Shown: positions 18,365 through 30,748 of the stretch, piece by piece
How positions within the stretch are numbered: position 1 is the stretch's first letter
Layout: each line of letters begins with the position of its first letter
From: Massospora cicadina
Taxonomy: Eukaryota > Entomophthoromycota > Entomophthoromycetes > Entomophthorales > Entomophthoraceae
NCBI GenBank assembly: GCA_022478985.1
Contig: JAKSZP010012266.1
Coordinates: 1-64,000 of the forward strand
DNA length: 64,000 nt
Reading direction: 5' to 3'
The notes under the pieces: model-generated
Databases searched by the model: none
The model's input: only the letters and a program-made list of their open reading frames with translations
What the model was told of the DNA's origin: nothing
Program-made: the position numbers and the translations under genes

Positions 18365-21300
18365 TGTCATAATACAATATGATGAGCAAGTCAGGATCCC
18401 TACTCATGAATCAAGTCTTGATAAGTCAACTTTCAAGCCATTGTAAATTAAACCTGTCCATGAAGGCACCAATGAGAGTCTCTATCCAGAAGCATCATGC
18501 TCATAAAGAATTGATGGAGATGCCTTCAGAAATTTTATCCCCACTTCCAAAACCTCAAGGGCGTGACACCCACCACTGTGGTCATAAGGACATCACAGAA
18601 CAAAAGCAGATTGACTAAGGGGCTATCCAGGAAACTTTGAAAGTTCCTGATTGTACAGGGCCACAAAGGTCCCCTAGGCACCACATCCCACCACATCTTA
18701 TTAAAAACGCTTTTTAACTTAATAAAAAAATTCTATTATTACCCCATCTTTTTTTATCAACCTCTCCAATAGTTTACAGCTTTGAGTCCATCTTCAAACT
18801 TTAGCACAGTCAAGAGATTTGTTACACTGAGACATACCACAACCAGATCACATTTTCTTAATATCTTATTTTTTATAGATTTTTATGATACGCTTTTAAC
18901 TACAATTTTAGTTCTCAAATTGACACTAAGGAATTGGAACCCTCTGATTTATCTCAGCTAGTTCACGTTAGTTTTGAGAAGATGCCACCTGACGCCTTTA
19001 TAAATTAACACAGAGATGTGTTCAAAACCTCCTACCTTCTCCAACATATGGATCATTCCAAAAAGTTGATGTAATCTCTTTTTTCAATTTAGAGTTTAAA
19101 TCAGAGATAACAAATTGGTGCCTTTCAATCAAAATCTAGTATTTTTGTTGAGAGCGAACTTCTATATAATAAATTTTGATATTATCATGGATAAAAATTT
19201 TATAGTTGCTGGCTCCCAAAATAAACATAATTTAGTTTTATATCCTCTGTCTAAATCAACCCTCAAACCAGTGCCATTTACAGCCTCACTAATAACTTAT
19301 ACCACTTTGGGAATCTTAACTAAAAAAAAGTCTAATATGATTCTGAAACTAAGGTTAAACTATATGGTATAAAGAACACCTTTGATTTCCTAAAGAGCCT
19401 TTAATCCTATTGTTAGGATTAAGCTTGCCATTCCTGAGTGGGGTTTAATACAAAAACCTTGGGATCTCACCTCTGTAATATTAAGCTTGATTAAACAAAT
19501 TAAAAAACCAATGCTAATGAGATAATCTAATGTACCATCAAATGTTTATATAAATTAGGATTGAGACAATCACCATGCTCATTGGTCCAAAGTCTACCTC
19601 AAGTGCCTCAGGTTGTTATATCTACCCCAGCTCTGGATTTTAGGACTATGTAGAAATTATTTGACCTGGGCAACACAATTGTCACTCCCATTCAATGCTT
19701 GGAGGGGGCTCTTTCAGGAGTTTCCCAAGTGTGAGTGAAGCCTCTATTATAGACTTCCACTTTACATATTCTTATAATTAATTTTAATTTATATCCACTA
19801 TAGTTCTATTGATTGTTGCTTTATTAGGCTGAAGGCTCAAAACATGATCAATTTTTAGTTTTATAGCATTTAACAATTTTATTTTTAATGCCAAGTTCCT
19901 TTTAATGCGTTTGTAATAGATACTTTCATATTGGTCTGCTATCTGATAAGCTAGTGCAACTTTCCCTATCAAAATTTTTATTTTTTGCTTGGGGAACAAT
20001 GCCCTAATACAGCTTTATCTAACTTTTCCCTAAATTCGCCATGTCTTTAAAGTATTTTTATATATTGACTGTATCTTTTTAATAAAAAGTCTGGGATAGT
20101 AAGATCTAGTCTTTTCACAGTTCCACAAGAATATGCACTAATTATTTCTTATATCTATTTTGTTATAAACTTATCTTACTAACACGTTAAATAGTGCTAT
20201 GACGTGCCTAATAAAATAACTTTTACACTTCTAACTTAATTTTAGGCACTCTTTGTAAAGTTCTCTATTGGGACTATGATTCTCTTTAAGGTAAATCCCT
20301 TCTTTTATTAACTCTCTAGGAACCTCTGGCCTCTATCTAGACAAGTTTTAATTATCAACTATACCTTTTAACTGTGCAAGATTTAAAGGACTTTCTTTCA
20401 GATGACATGCATTCACAATTCTAATGCAAGGCTTTAACCAGGCCTCAATATGCAAGTTGGGACGAGTCTGAGTGGGTCTGATCTATCAAAATATGATTAA
20501 AAGCCTCAAATAGTGTTAAACTAATTTGAAAAATTATTTCAAAAAATTCCAATTCTCTTAAAGGTCCATGCAACATTGACCCATCTGATAAAAATCCTTC
20601 CAAGCTACCATGAAGGTTAGAATTCACAACTTTTTTGAAATTTAATAGATCTGCACCACCCTTGGGTCACCTCAACCCTTTTTAACTCGCTTAGTTGCAT
20701 CACACTCTAATCCAGATAATCAGATGACATGAAACCCTCAGTTTAAAAATGAATTATAAAAAAGAAGCTTGGGTCCATTCAGTCATAATTTTTTTGAATA
20801 TCACGTCTTGGTTTGTCATCACCGCTTAACCATTTTCTAAATTTTCCCCCTTTAAAAGACGGTGGCTCCTCCTAGGGTGCACCACTGGTTCAGTAATACT
20901 ATAACTCTTTAATATAAAGCCTCAGCTTATCATCGCTACTTTTCCTGTTGTTGTCCTTGGACTCCACTAAAGTTTGACTATGTTTCCCAATCTTAGAGAC
21001 TAAGGGTACCAAACGCCTTTCAATCAACCATGATGTCCACCATACTGTTCTGAATGATTTTCTCCATTGATTTATCGGCACACTGAGAGGATGATGTCAA
21101 AAAACCTGGTTATAAATTTGCAATTTGTTACCAAAACTATGCACTCTACAATTCAACTAAAGTCATGAAAATGTGGATCCCTGAGATGTTGTCACCAACC
21201 CACGCCTCTCCTATTCTTGGGGGTTGCCCACAAGCACGTGGTTTTCCCCAGACTGGCATCTAGTTTGTTGTTAGTCCTTTAGTGCTACATGAACTAGTAC

Positions 21301-22380
21301 ACACAACAACCCCTTGGATTTCACTTTTTGGCATAATAAAAACAACTATTCCTATGGCTTTCTGGGCTATCCACTGGGTCCTAACTTACCCAAACTGAAA
21401 GCCTTATCTTTTCTTTATTGGTTGCCTTACTGAAAAATAAGATGTATAAGAGAAAGTTCGGTGTATCCTCCTTTAAGTTGGGACTGCCTAATGCTAAAAA
21501 AAGAGCTTTACAAGAGCTACATAATTAGTAAGGGATCCATTATGATAAAGATAAAGGTCTTGATTACCATCAGTAAATGTAAGAAGAAATCCTCAAGGCG
21601 TACCACAATCAACCCTTGCTTGTTCAGCTGGCGTTGAGAAAATCCATACTTGATCAGAAGAGCTTATTACTGGTCTGGAATTATAGACATAGTGCAAAGA
21701 TACCTTTACAAGTACATGCCTTGTGCCTAATAAAATCCATCGTGTTCCAAGACCCAGTGTAAGCTGAAACCGTTCCAGGTCCCAACTAGGCCCTGATCTT
21801 ACATCAGTGTTGATTTCATCACTTTTTGCCTCTGACAGGTATGTTTGATAAATCATGGTGGTGTATAGTTTCACTAAATATGTAAAATATTCCCATGTAC
21901 CTTGGGTATAACCTCTGAGGGAATGGCTAATATATTTGTTAAAATGTTAGTCTCCAGTCATGGCCTATCAGATGAATTACTAAATAGATAACAGCTGTTA
22001 ACTTATATCATGATTCTGGAACCACCTTCTGTAAAACTTGATCATCAAGCACTGCTACTCCTCTTCTTACCACTTAAAAGCAGATGGCCAAATCAAGAGG
22101 CTATACTAGATCCTTGAGTAGTATTATGCTACATCTCTGCTCATTAGGACACCTGAACAACTTGGCTATTAATTTTATAATTCTTCTACAATAACCAAAC
22201 CTTCTAATTCATGGCGTAGAAATTTTGGCATTATCAACACCAAAGTTCCAAAATCAGGTCAGGCACTATTAAAACTTTTCTATAGTGGACCTGATAGAAC
22301 TTCTCTTTGTAAAAATAGCTTGTTACCATCTTAATATACTCAACCACAGTACAGAACAAAACAACCTTTTAGTTTATTCT
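18365..22380. other. Start of a possible H 3' LTR, then unrecognised AT-rich sequence
   Basis: TGTCATAATA at 18365 follows the polypurine tract of H and is the likely start of its 3' LTR, whose end I cannot place. Beyond it there is no domain I recognise. ATGCCACCTGACGCC near 18983 resembles the start of gag in E (ATGCCACCTGAGGCC near 30920), hinting at another old LTR relic. The longest open frames (21593-21874 minus, 94 codons; 19115-19372 plus) have no recognisable motif. Confidence 0.4.
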
Positions 22381-22397
22381 TGGAGCTCCCATAACTA

Positions 22398-24311
22398 TTT
22401 TATTTAACCGAGGTAAGCTGACCAGGGGATGGACACTACCAAACTAAAACCAAAATCATAATAAAAAATTGACAATTCAAACAAAACGCCCAAAATGGAT
22501 GGATCAATTGAATCATACCTAACAAATATCTAACCAGGTGGGTAGCGAATACTGCTATCCCTCCATGGTGGACATGGAGGGGGGATTGGGGGGCTCATCT
22601 TCAGCTGCATCCATCTCATCCCAGAGTAGGGTGCGTGTTAAGGCTGATAGTAAGGGTGTGGGGGCATCAGCGGTATGGGGTTTGAAATCCTTGATGACTG
22701 GAACTTCCAAATAGTTGCCAGCCATCATAATGCCAACAATGTATTTGTACAAAGCATCTTCAGCTTTGAGGCGGGTGTCTGGGAGTTTAACAAATGTGGC
22801 AATGTTGGTTCAGGTTATTTTTGCTTTCAGATTCCGTGCTACTGTTACCACGTTCTGGATAGCTTCAGTGACATTTTTATGTAAAGTTTCATATTGATCT
22901 TACTTTCTGTAGTAAGATCTTTGGGAATAACGGGAGGTGGAATTCCTCCTGCAAGCACAGCCACAGATTTGGCGGCAGCTTTGCATAGTGGACGGCAATC
23001 TGATGTGGCAGCTGCTTCTACTGCAAGCTGATGGTTGCTGTAGAATGGTTTGGCGTTAGTTTGTGGGACATATTTCTGAGGTGGGAATTTTGCATCCCAT
23101 TCTGTGTTACAGAGCCGCTCAACTTGCAGCGATGGTTCTTCAATGACGTTACCTGATTCGTCAATTTCAGCCAATAATTCCCATGGGTTTTGGTTGAATT
23201 GGATTGGGGAATCAGCGTACGGTTGAGGTTTATTTAATTTGTTTACAGATGCATGTGATTGAACTGGGATCCAATCCAATGTTTGATTGGATGAATTATT
23301 TATGGTATTGGGGTAGGAAGGAGGCTGATTGGTGGCTGCAGGTGCAGCTGCTGCATCAGGCTTTGGGGGTGGAGGAGGTAGGATTGTGCCCCATACCTGA
23401 AATTGTACAGGGTGGGCATCAGATTGGAGGTCAGTGGATGAGGCGTCCAATCCATCTGACGTGGTTGAGTAGGGGCACTTGCATTTTGAGTGGTCTAACT
23501 TGAAACATGATGGACAGATCGTCTGCCCGCCATTGACGTGGGCCCAAAACGTATGGTTGAGTGCTGAGGGAATAACAGTGCATGGCGGAATTGCTGCCAC
23601 AATTTTACTAATTTTAGGGCTTATAGTGGCATATGCCTGAGGCCCAGCAAGTTGTGTGGCCCCATTTGGGACCACAAATTGTAGGATGGGGTTGGAGCCA
23701 TAGGCTGTCAAACTGGCCATCAGCTCCTGGTGGAGCACTTCAGGGGGAGGTGAGTGGGCAGACCAGCAAACTGGACCATCAAAGTGGTGTCCACTGGGAG
23801 CTGAGTCTGAGTTGTGGGGAGAGGGGTGCCCTGGAATACCAGGGGCACAGTTGCTGCAGTGGCAGCGTCAGCTTCGCAGGTGAAGCTGAGGTTGAAATAC
23901 CCCTTATAGAGGCAAAAATCAATAAATCTGGCAGGTATCATCACTGCCTGTGCCATTTCAATAATGGCTTTGTCATGGTATGGAAATAGTTTCCCATATT
24001 TGACCCTAAGGCTGAAACACATGTTGCTCTGGGGGAGCACTAGGGGGCAGCGAGGTACCACTTGGGTATGAGCAAGGTGGGCGTCCAGGTCCTTGGGCGG
24101 AATGAATCGGCCCATGGGTTTGGAATGACTGGGTGAACCAGTCCTAGCACGTTTTCCTGCTGGATGGAAAATGGCGGGGGGAGTTTTGCCGCTGCCCCAT
24201 GCTAGAGCAGCCAACGGAGAATCCAAGGACATTGGAAAAAAACTACTATGGGCAAATACAATTTGCTTTTTTAAATTCATTTAATTTGGCTTGGAAAGTT
24301 ATGCCAAGCGG
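22398..24311 (-). mobile_element. ORF1-only retroposon M1
   Basis: 1,914 bp, flanked by perfect 17-bp duplications TGGAGCTCCCATAACTA (22381-22397, 24312-24328), the mark of LINE-type target-primed insertion. On the minus strand it encodes only an ORF1-like protein with a zinc knuckle and has no endonuclease or RT. Its 3' terminus (CCCTGGTCAGCTTACC then TTAAATAAAA) is shared with the SINE at 48268-48557 and resembles the ends of L2 and L3. It would depend on a LINE for movement. It could be a deletion derivative of an autonomous LINE or a long-lived non-autonomous family. Confidence 0.85.
22555..24280 (-). pseudogene. ORF1-like RNA-binding protein of M1, frameshifted
   Basis: Three overlapping frames: 23720-24280, 22845-23738 and 22555-22752. 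The first ends with LVLPQSNMCFSLRVKYGKL and VDTTLMVQFAGLPTHLPL, the position of the RRM-like fold in L1 and L2 ORF1. The second continues with LMASLTAYGSNPILQFVVP and a CCHC knuckle CPSCFKLDHSKCKC (C-x2-C-x4-H-x4-C), then a 150-residue Pro-rich and Asn-rich tail. The third, acidic, ends the protein. Two frameshifts, near 23730 and 22800, make this a pseudogene copy. ORF1 proteins coat LINE RNA in the RNP. Confidence 0.75.
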
Positions 24312-24328
24312 TGGAGCTCCCATAACTA

Positions 24329-25204
24329 GCTCATCTTATAAGATAGTCTGTATTGCTTTCCAGTGCCACCTACCCTCTGTCATATAAGTCTAATACTATC
24401 TGTAAATTTCTTAGCTGTTTTTATGTTAAGAGAATTAAACTTTTGTGTAGAGAAATCCCTTAACTATACAGCCAAAATGGCAGTTTATACACCAGGTAAG
24501 TTCTCTCATACTGCTGTTTTATCTAAAGTGTTACAGATCCCACATTTCTTTTTATTAATATTTCTGGTAAGATCTTTAGATTACTTTATGAATTTTAAGA
24601 TTCCAACTTCACAGTATTAACACCCCTTTTTGTGTTTTTTGAATCCTTTTGTCATATTTTAAGAAAAATCATGATGATCAAGCGTTTGAACACCATGGTT
24701 AAAGCACATCTCAATTATAACATTTTAAAAATTTGAAAATCTTGAGGGATCATCCAATAATGGTAAAAAATTGGCACTATGGCGTTGCATTTCTAAGGCA
24801 TAGGTCATTTTGCACTTAATAAACAAGGTATTTTATGAGGACAGTGACCTTGGGAAACACACAATAGAACCTTTGTTTATCAAAATTAGGTTTATTAAAT
24901 AATAAAAAGATGAGACGCTGTAGTATCCATTACTGACAGTGGCTTGGTGCTTCATAGGTTGTAATCTTGGTTGGGGTAGGCTTCAGTAGCTACAGTCAGA
25001 ACAAGATCCTCTTATAATTGTAATCCTTTTTAGTATGAACAATAAATCCTAGGATTCTTAATGGTGCAAATTATTACTAACTAGTAGCAATTGATAATTA
25101 CAGGATAGCTGCATGATATCCATAAAAGGTCAGGGAAATATATTTTAGGCCTCAGGCACTTAATAATAGTAGCAATCAGACAAATTTGAACTGAGACACT
25201 GGTG
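24329..25204. other. AT-rich sequence without recognisable features
   Basis: No open frame with a known motif and no repeat that I can relate to the rest of the window. The short frame 24363-24620 is hydrophobic and has no support. Confidence 0.4.
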
Positions 25205-26705
25205 ACTGTCTTGACAGATAATTTGTTTATTAGAGGTAAGCTGACCAGGGGCAGACATTAACAAAACGAAATAAGATAAAAAATAAATAGGCTGAACTTA
25301 TCAAAGTGCAAAATGCACTGAAACCAAACTAAATAAACCAAATAGGCAGCAATGGCAAACTGTTAAATGACCATGGCAGAGGGGGAGGGGGTCAAGTGGC
25401 GCGTCCTCAGCATCATTAACATAAAGCAAAGTGCGGACCCAGGTGGACAGCAAGGGAGTGGAAGCATCATCAGTGTGAGTCTCAATATTGCCCAAGGGAG
25501 GGCCAGGTCAGTTTTCATGTGATACCACAAAGGCGTAAATATATTGAGACTAATCTTACTCAGCCTGGAGACATGCTTCAGGAAGCTTGATGAAATTGGT
25601 GATGTTTGTGCATGTGATTTCTGCTTTGAGTTTTTTGAAACTGCTACGAATTCAAGACTGAGTTGTGGTCAGCCTTATGGAACTTAAGAAGGTCCTGCTT
25701 ACCTGCCGTGAAAAGTTGATTTGGGACAGTGGGGGGGAGGAACACCCTTGGCCAACATCGCTACTGACTTATTGACAGCTTTGTGGAGAGGATGGCTGTC
25801 AGACAAGGCAGCCACTTTGACAATGAGCTGATGATCAGAGCGGAATGGTGCTGTGTTCAATTGTGGGAGATAAAATTGGTGGGAGAACTGAGCATCATAA
25901 TCAGTTTGTAAAAACCATTTTAGGGTAAAGGTGGACAGTTTAATAAGATTGCCCAATTCAGAAAACTCATCCAGTAGAGCCCAGGGACCCTAATTTATAC
26001 TGAATTGGGGCATCAGCGTAGGTTTGAAGTTTAGATGATGAATGGGAGGAAGCTGGGTTTAAACATTAGTCCAGGCTTCTTTCTATTTGGCTGGGTTGGT
26101 GTGGCTATGGGTTGAAGGTTGCCCTGATTGTCTACTACAGGAACTGTGGCAGCAGCAGGCTTTGAGGAGGGGTTGTAGGATGCTACCCCAGACTGAAAAC
26201 GCTGTGAGATTGGTGGTGGGTTGGGTACCAGTGGAGGTGGACTCAGAGCCAGTGGAAGCGTCAAGGGAGGGGCATTTTCATTTTAAGTGATCCAACTCAA
26301 AACATACTGAGCAGATCAACTAGATACCCTTGATGCGGGCCCAGAATGGATGATCAGGGGCAGAAGGGATAACAAATGTAAGGGGATCAGTGAAGAGATT
26401 TTATTTGAACAAGGGCTTATTATGGAAAATGCTTGAGGCCCTGTAAGACATGTGACCCCATTCAGGACCACAAACTAAATAATGGGTTTTGAGCCATAAG
26501 CAGCCAAACCAACCATCAGCTCCTGTTGGAGCACCGCAGGGGAGGTGGTTGGGGAAACATGCAAACTGAACCAAAGTGGTGTCCATGGGAAGCTGTATAT
26601 GAGTGATGTGGAGAGGGGTTCCTGAAATACCAGGGGCACAGTTGCTGCAATGGTGGCATCAGCATTACAAGAGAAGCTCGAGTCAAAGTACCCTTAAAGG
26701 GTTGA
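25205..26705 (-). mobile_element. ORF1-only retroposon M2, 5'-truncated
   Basis: Its 3' end, on the plus strand TTATTAGAGGTAAGCTGACC near 25226, matches M1. Reading leftwards on the minus strand, its frames (26516-26713, 26401-26586, 26031-26264, 25699-25956, 25301-25495) match M1 in order: VDTTLVQFACFPNHLP, the knuckle CSVCFELDHLK (with a stop before its last Cys), FRSDHQLIVKVAALSD and TPLLSTWVRTLL. The 5' end of the protein is missing at 26705, consistent with truncation during reverse transcription. No duplication is recognised. More decayed than M1. Confidence 0.75.
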
Positions 26706-26712
26706 GCTAACA

Positions 26713-26736
26713 TATAATAATAATAATAATAATAAA
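26713..26736. repeat. (TAA)n microsatellite
   Basis: About seven AAT/TAA units directly next to the truncated 5' end of M2. Confidence 0.85.
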
Positions 26737-26950
26737 CCGATTGCTGATGAGCTTATGCCACAAAGGTACTTGGTAGTTTATAAAACTAATATAGGATACA
26801 AAAAACATGAAAGTGGGGCAAGGTAAACAATGTATTATTATTCAAGAGTTGCACAAGCAGGGATTGAGAATTTGATTGCAATACTAATTACCAGAAATCG
26901 GAGGTGCCACTGTAAGGTAACTGGTAGTAGTTTAATACTATAGGTTGTCA

Positions 26951-27379
26951 TCTATATATATAAAACAAAGTCGTGTTAGTTGCACCATTTATAACTCAAG
27001 AACAGCTGGACCGATTTTTATGATCTTTGCTTTGTTGGATTTGTCTCCGCCCCGAATAGCATAATAACTATTAAAACATGGGAAAAATATAGTAAAATAA
27101 AAAGTTTTATATGTAACAAGTGAAAATCATATATATATACTTCGATGGTATTCGCTATATTGTTACAGCTGAGCAGTTTGATATTCAGCTGATTTGATAT
27201 TTTAAATGGTTTTGTTAAGTGGTTAGTGGTCATTCGGGTATTTAACAAGTTTATCTAAATCAAAACTCTGAATCAAAAGTCCAATTGATTTTAAAAATAC
27301 CTCCTCTAGCATAATCGGCTCAGCTTTTGGCTTTAAACTTCAACTCTATAAAAGGTCAGTTGTTCGAATCTTGGCGTAA
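26951..27379 (+). mobile_element. Helitron fragment, 5' terminus only
   Basis: Starts TCTATATATATAAAAC after an A, the canonical 5' TC end and A|T insertion site of Helitrons, followed by the AAGAACAGCTGGACCGATTTT-type block seen in many such elements (AACAGCTGGACCGATTTT at about 27000). It shares internal GGTTTTG-TTAAGTGGTT repeats with the next element. No 3' end before 27380, where a second 5' end starts, so it was cut by that insertion or forms a chimera with it. Confidence 0.65.
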
Positions 27380-28811
27380 TCTATATATATAAAAGCAAAT
27401 GTGTATGTGTGTGCGCGATGCCCAGCCAAAACTAGAGCATGTAGAGCTCTGAAAATTTGGCTATAGGTGGACGGGAGGGGGTCCGTGTGCACCTTGAAGC
27501 CCGATTTTTAATTTTCATAGTAAAATAAAAAGTTTTAAATGTAACAAGTGAAAATTTTATATGTTTTTAATGGAAATCGGTATATTGTTACGGCCGAGAA
27601 TTTTGATATTCGGTTGATTCGATAGTTTAAATGGTTTTGGCGAACGGTTGGTGGTTTAGGGTTGATTAAGCTTAACGGTTTTAATAAAGAAGTTAGTGAT
27701 TGGTTGATTCGATAATTTAATTGGATTTGGTAAGTGGTTGGTGATTTTGGTTGTTTCGATACATTTAATTTTGGTTACGAGGCGGTTGGTGATTGGTTGA
27801 TTTTTAATCTAATGGCTTTAGCTAAGTGGTTTAGTGGTTTAGTTAATTCGATAGGTTTAATTGGGTATGGCTGAATGGTTGGTAAATTTATATTGATTCA
27901 GTATAATTTGATTACTTAATTTTATCGATAACCATCTACAAATATAAAAATTATGAGATTATCAGATGAACTTTAAGCACACAAACAAATCTGTGTTAAA
28001 CTGAGTATCAACAAGAATTAATCTTAAATTTTATTTACAAAAGAATCAGTATGTTAATTTGTTTATATAGATGCATTATCTCGAGCAAATAACCAAAAAT
28101 CACCAAACTTGGCACAAGTATTCTATAAAGTTTGGGAACGGAATGCTAATATGTAATTGTTTAATATAATCATATAAATTTAAACATCAGTTCTATATAA
28201 GACCTAGAACGTATATTTCTAATGGTAATTATATGGCAATTTGGCTGTGTATTTTCATATTCATTTAGTTCAATAGTTTCATAGGCTTTGATATTTAGTT
28301 GGTAGTTTTTGGCTGTTTTGTAAGTTCAATAATTTTTTTTTTCTGAGTGGTGGTTTATTTTTGGTTGATTCGATAGGCTCAATAGTTTCAGATAAGAGAT
28401 TGATGGTTTAATTAATTTGGCAGACTTAATAGATTTTAGCTAAGTGGTTGGAGGTTGGAATTTTTAATAGGTTTAATTGTTTCTGAACTTATTGATAGCT
28501 ATCTACCAATATAAAAGCTAAAATAATTTAGAATCTGATTGATTTGATAAGTTTATTTTATTTGGCCGAGTGGTTGATGGTTTTTGGTCGAATCGATAGG
28601 ATACAGCTTAGCTTTGGAGGTGATTAGTTATTGGTTGATTTGATAAGTTCAGTTAGTTTTAGATGAGTGGTATGTCTTTTTGGTTGTTTCGATTGAGCAA
28701 TTAGATTTAGTCGAGTAGTTATTGCTTAACTATATATAAAATCTAAATTAATCAATTCGAATCACCTGAAATTCTATAGAAACCTTAGCGAAGCACGGGT
28801 AACTACGCTAG
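27380..28811 (+). mobile_element. Non-autonomous Helitron
   Basis: 5' end TCTATATATATAAAAG (preceded by A) and 3' end CTAG at 28808-28811 followed by T. Just inside the 3' end TAGCG and CGCTA (28785-28810) can pair around AAGCACGGGTAACTA, as expected for the terminal hairpin. No duplication, as expected for rolling-circle insertion. No Rep/helicase frame is present, so it would need an autonomous partner. The interior is a degenerate tandem array. Confidence 0.8.
27590..28710 (+). repeat. Degenerate tandem array inside the Helitron
   Basis: A unit like GGTTGATTCGATAGTTTAAA followed by TGGTTTTGGC-AAGTGGTTGG recurs at irregular 50-70 bp steps (near 27605, 27705, 27755, 27850, 28370, 28560, 28635, 28685), with a related copy in the fragment at 27180-27240. 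Minisatellites are known in some non-autonomous Helitrons. Confidence 0.65.
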
Positions 28812-30351
28812 TTTATATATAAAGATGTTGTTGCAGGAATCAGGTAATCCGTAGTAAAATAATTATATGGATAGCATTGATTAGCAAAAAATTGATTGAC
28901 TTTCAGTATACATATTATTAGATATAAAATTAAGTAAATTAATTAATATTTTGTATGGTTGAGCAGATAAAACCCATCACATGGCATGCCCTATCATTTT
29001 CTCCCAACCCCAATTTCCACAACAGTTTTGTGATATTACCCTTTCCTTAAATGAGCAAACCTAAGAAAAACTGCAACCCAATAAGAATTTGCAGTGCCAA
29101 GGACAGCGCTTCCAAACCTACAAAGCCATTCCTCATAAGCCAGTGCTCTCACTTGTGAGGGTACTGGCCTATTTTAAACCTTTTCCTTTTTTGATAAAAA
29201 ACATGTTTCCATTTTGTTTTAGGATTTCTGTTTTGAAAAAAATGTGCACCTTGGTGCGCATTGCAGCCAACATGCACCCACAATAATGGATGAACTCTCA
29301 TTGGATAGAGGGATTTAGAGACATAATTCTTCAATTAGCTTAGTGCCTCATGTGGTTCCATGGGAACTACAATGTAATACCTAAAGCAAACTTGAGCTCC
29401 TCTAGTCCTAACATAGCCCTTATTCTATACAAGGTAAAAGAAATAAGCGCACACACTAAAATTTTTGTGTAAAGTTACTTTTTTAGATATAAGTTTTTGC
29501 TTTTTATATGCAAAAGTAGATAAATAAAATGTGAAAATAGTTAGAAATCTATTTTAATTTACAGAAGTGTTAAAGCTTTAATGAGTATTGAGTTACTCTA
29601 ACCATCTAGTACTAAAAAAAGTATTGAGTTACTCTATTCATCTGATTCAACTCCCATATGTCAGTCTTTGATGAGTGGCCGCCTTTTGGCCTGAAATGGA
29701 TTTTTAATATTTTTATGTGTTCAAAACGTCCTTTTAATCCTTTTTTGATTAGAAAATTCTCTTATGGTATCCATGTAGATGTTCTTTTTTTCTTTAGAAT
29801 CATAATGTGATTCTGCCTCATCTGATTTAGTATTGGTAATCGTACTTCTATATTTATTGCATCTTAAGTGTATTCACGTGAATAGCCATTATCCTTGGAT
29901 ATAGTGTCTTCTATCTGGTATTATAGAATCTTTAAAAGTCAACACACTATATTTATCAGTCAATATGTCATCACCTTACTATTTTTATAAGGTGATCTGC
30001 TGTTGTATAAATTGTTCAGATGGTTTTTGACAACCTCATAATAACTCTTCAACCTTGTTGTATTAGTAACCTCTTGTGTCTCAGGGTCCTTCTCAAGGTC
30101 TTGATGACTGGTATCCTTAATTCTTCACTTTTTAAGAAATTATTACAGTTAATAGCAGCTGACTCTACAACACATGGGTATGTCCCCATTTTCTGATATT
30201 CATGGTCACCATTCCCAGTTTTGACAGACATTCTGATGGAGTGTTAGCTGCAGATGACCTAGTGACTAAAACAGTCAAACATAGCTTCCTTGAAGAAGCA
30301 ACTCAAAAGGGACATATAGGACCAAAAACCTAAGGCTGATGATTTGCACTG
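28812..30351. other. Unassigned sequence with one tiny LINE-tail insertion
   Basis: No supported gene. The frames at 29089-29286 and 30049-30231 have no motif. The only structure I can explain is the 20-bp insertion at 29601-29620, described separately. The bases 30347-30351 (CACTG) are the left target duplication of element E. Confidence 0.5.
29601..29620 (+). mobile_element. Ultra-truncated LINE insertion (13 nt of L1 tail plus A7)
   Basis: ACCATCTAGTACTAAAAAAA is exactly the last 13 bases of L1 (46236-46249) plus poly(A). It is flanked by perfect 16-bp duplications GTATTGAGTTACTCTA (29585-29600, 29621-29636). This is target-primed reverse transcription that stopped almost at once. Confidence 0.88.
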
Positions 30352-30689
30352 TGTCAGGATTTCACTGAATTCGCATATCTCCGAAAAATCCCCTTCCTCA
30401 ATTCCCCCACATCATCAGAAGGAGCGAGCAATCTATCACAATCTATCAAAGTTAATGATCAATTGGATCCTGATCAACTGATTGAAGATTTGATTGCGCG
30501 GAGATTAATTCACTCTGATAGATTATGAACTGTAAAAAAGCCTATAAATATTTCCTCTTTTCAAAATAAAATTAGGTCGAGCTTAACCTGTATTTTCTTA
30601 TTTAATTCATTGCATTTTTGGAGAATCTTCCCAGTGTAACTTCGAGATACAACCTGCCCCATTGGAAGTGTAATTCAAAACTTCCAGAC
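30352..30689 (+). repeat. 5' LTR of element E
   Basis: Starts TGTCAGGATTTCACTG and ends TTCCAGAC, and aligns with the 3' LTR at 36369-36706. An AATAAA-like signal lies near 30563-30570. Confidence 0.9.
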
Positions 30690-30708
30690 TAGTGCTCACT
30701 ACAGGGGA
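30690..30708 (+). other. Primer binding site of element E
   Basis: TAGTGCTCACTACAGGGG, one change (G to A) from the site in element B, directly after the 5' LTR. Confidence 0.75.
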
Positions 30709-30748
30709 CTCTGAGTTATTTACCAGTGACAACGTCTATCACTATCAT

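Noticed and set aside
21593..21874. 94-codon minus-strand frame in the unassigned region
   Set aside because: No recognisable motif, no conserved copy in the window and no start context; left as unassigned.
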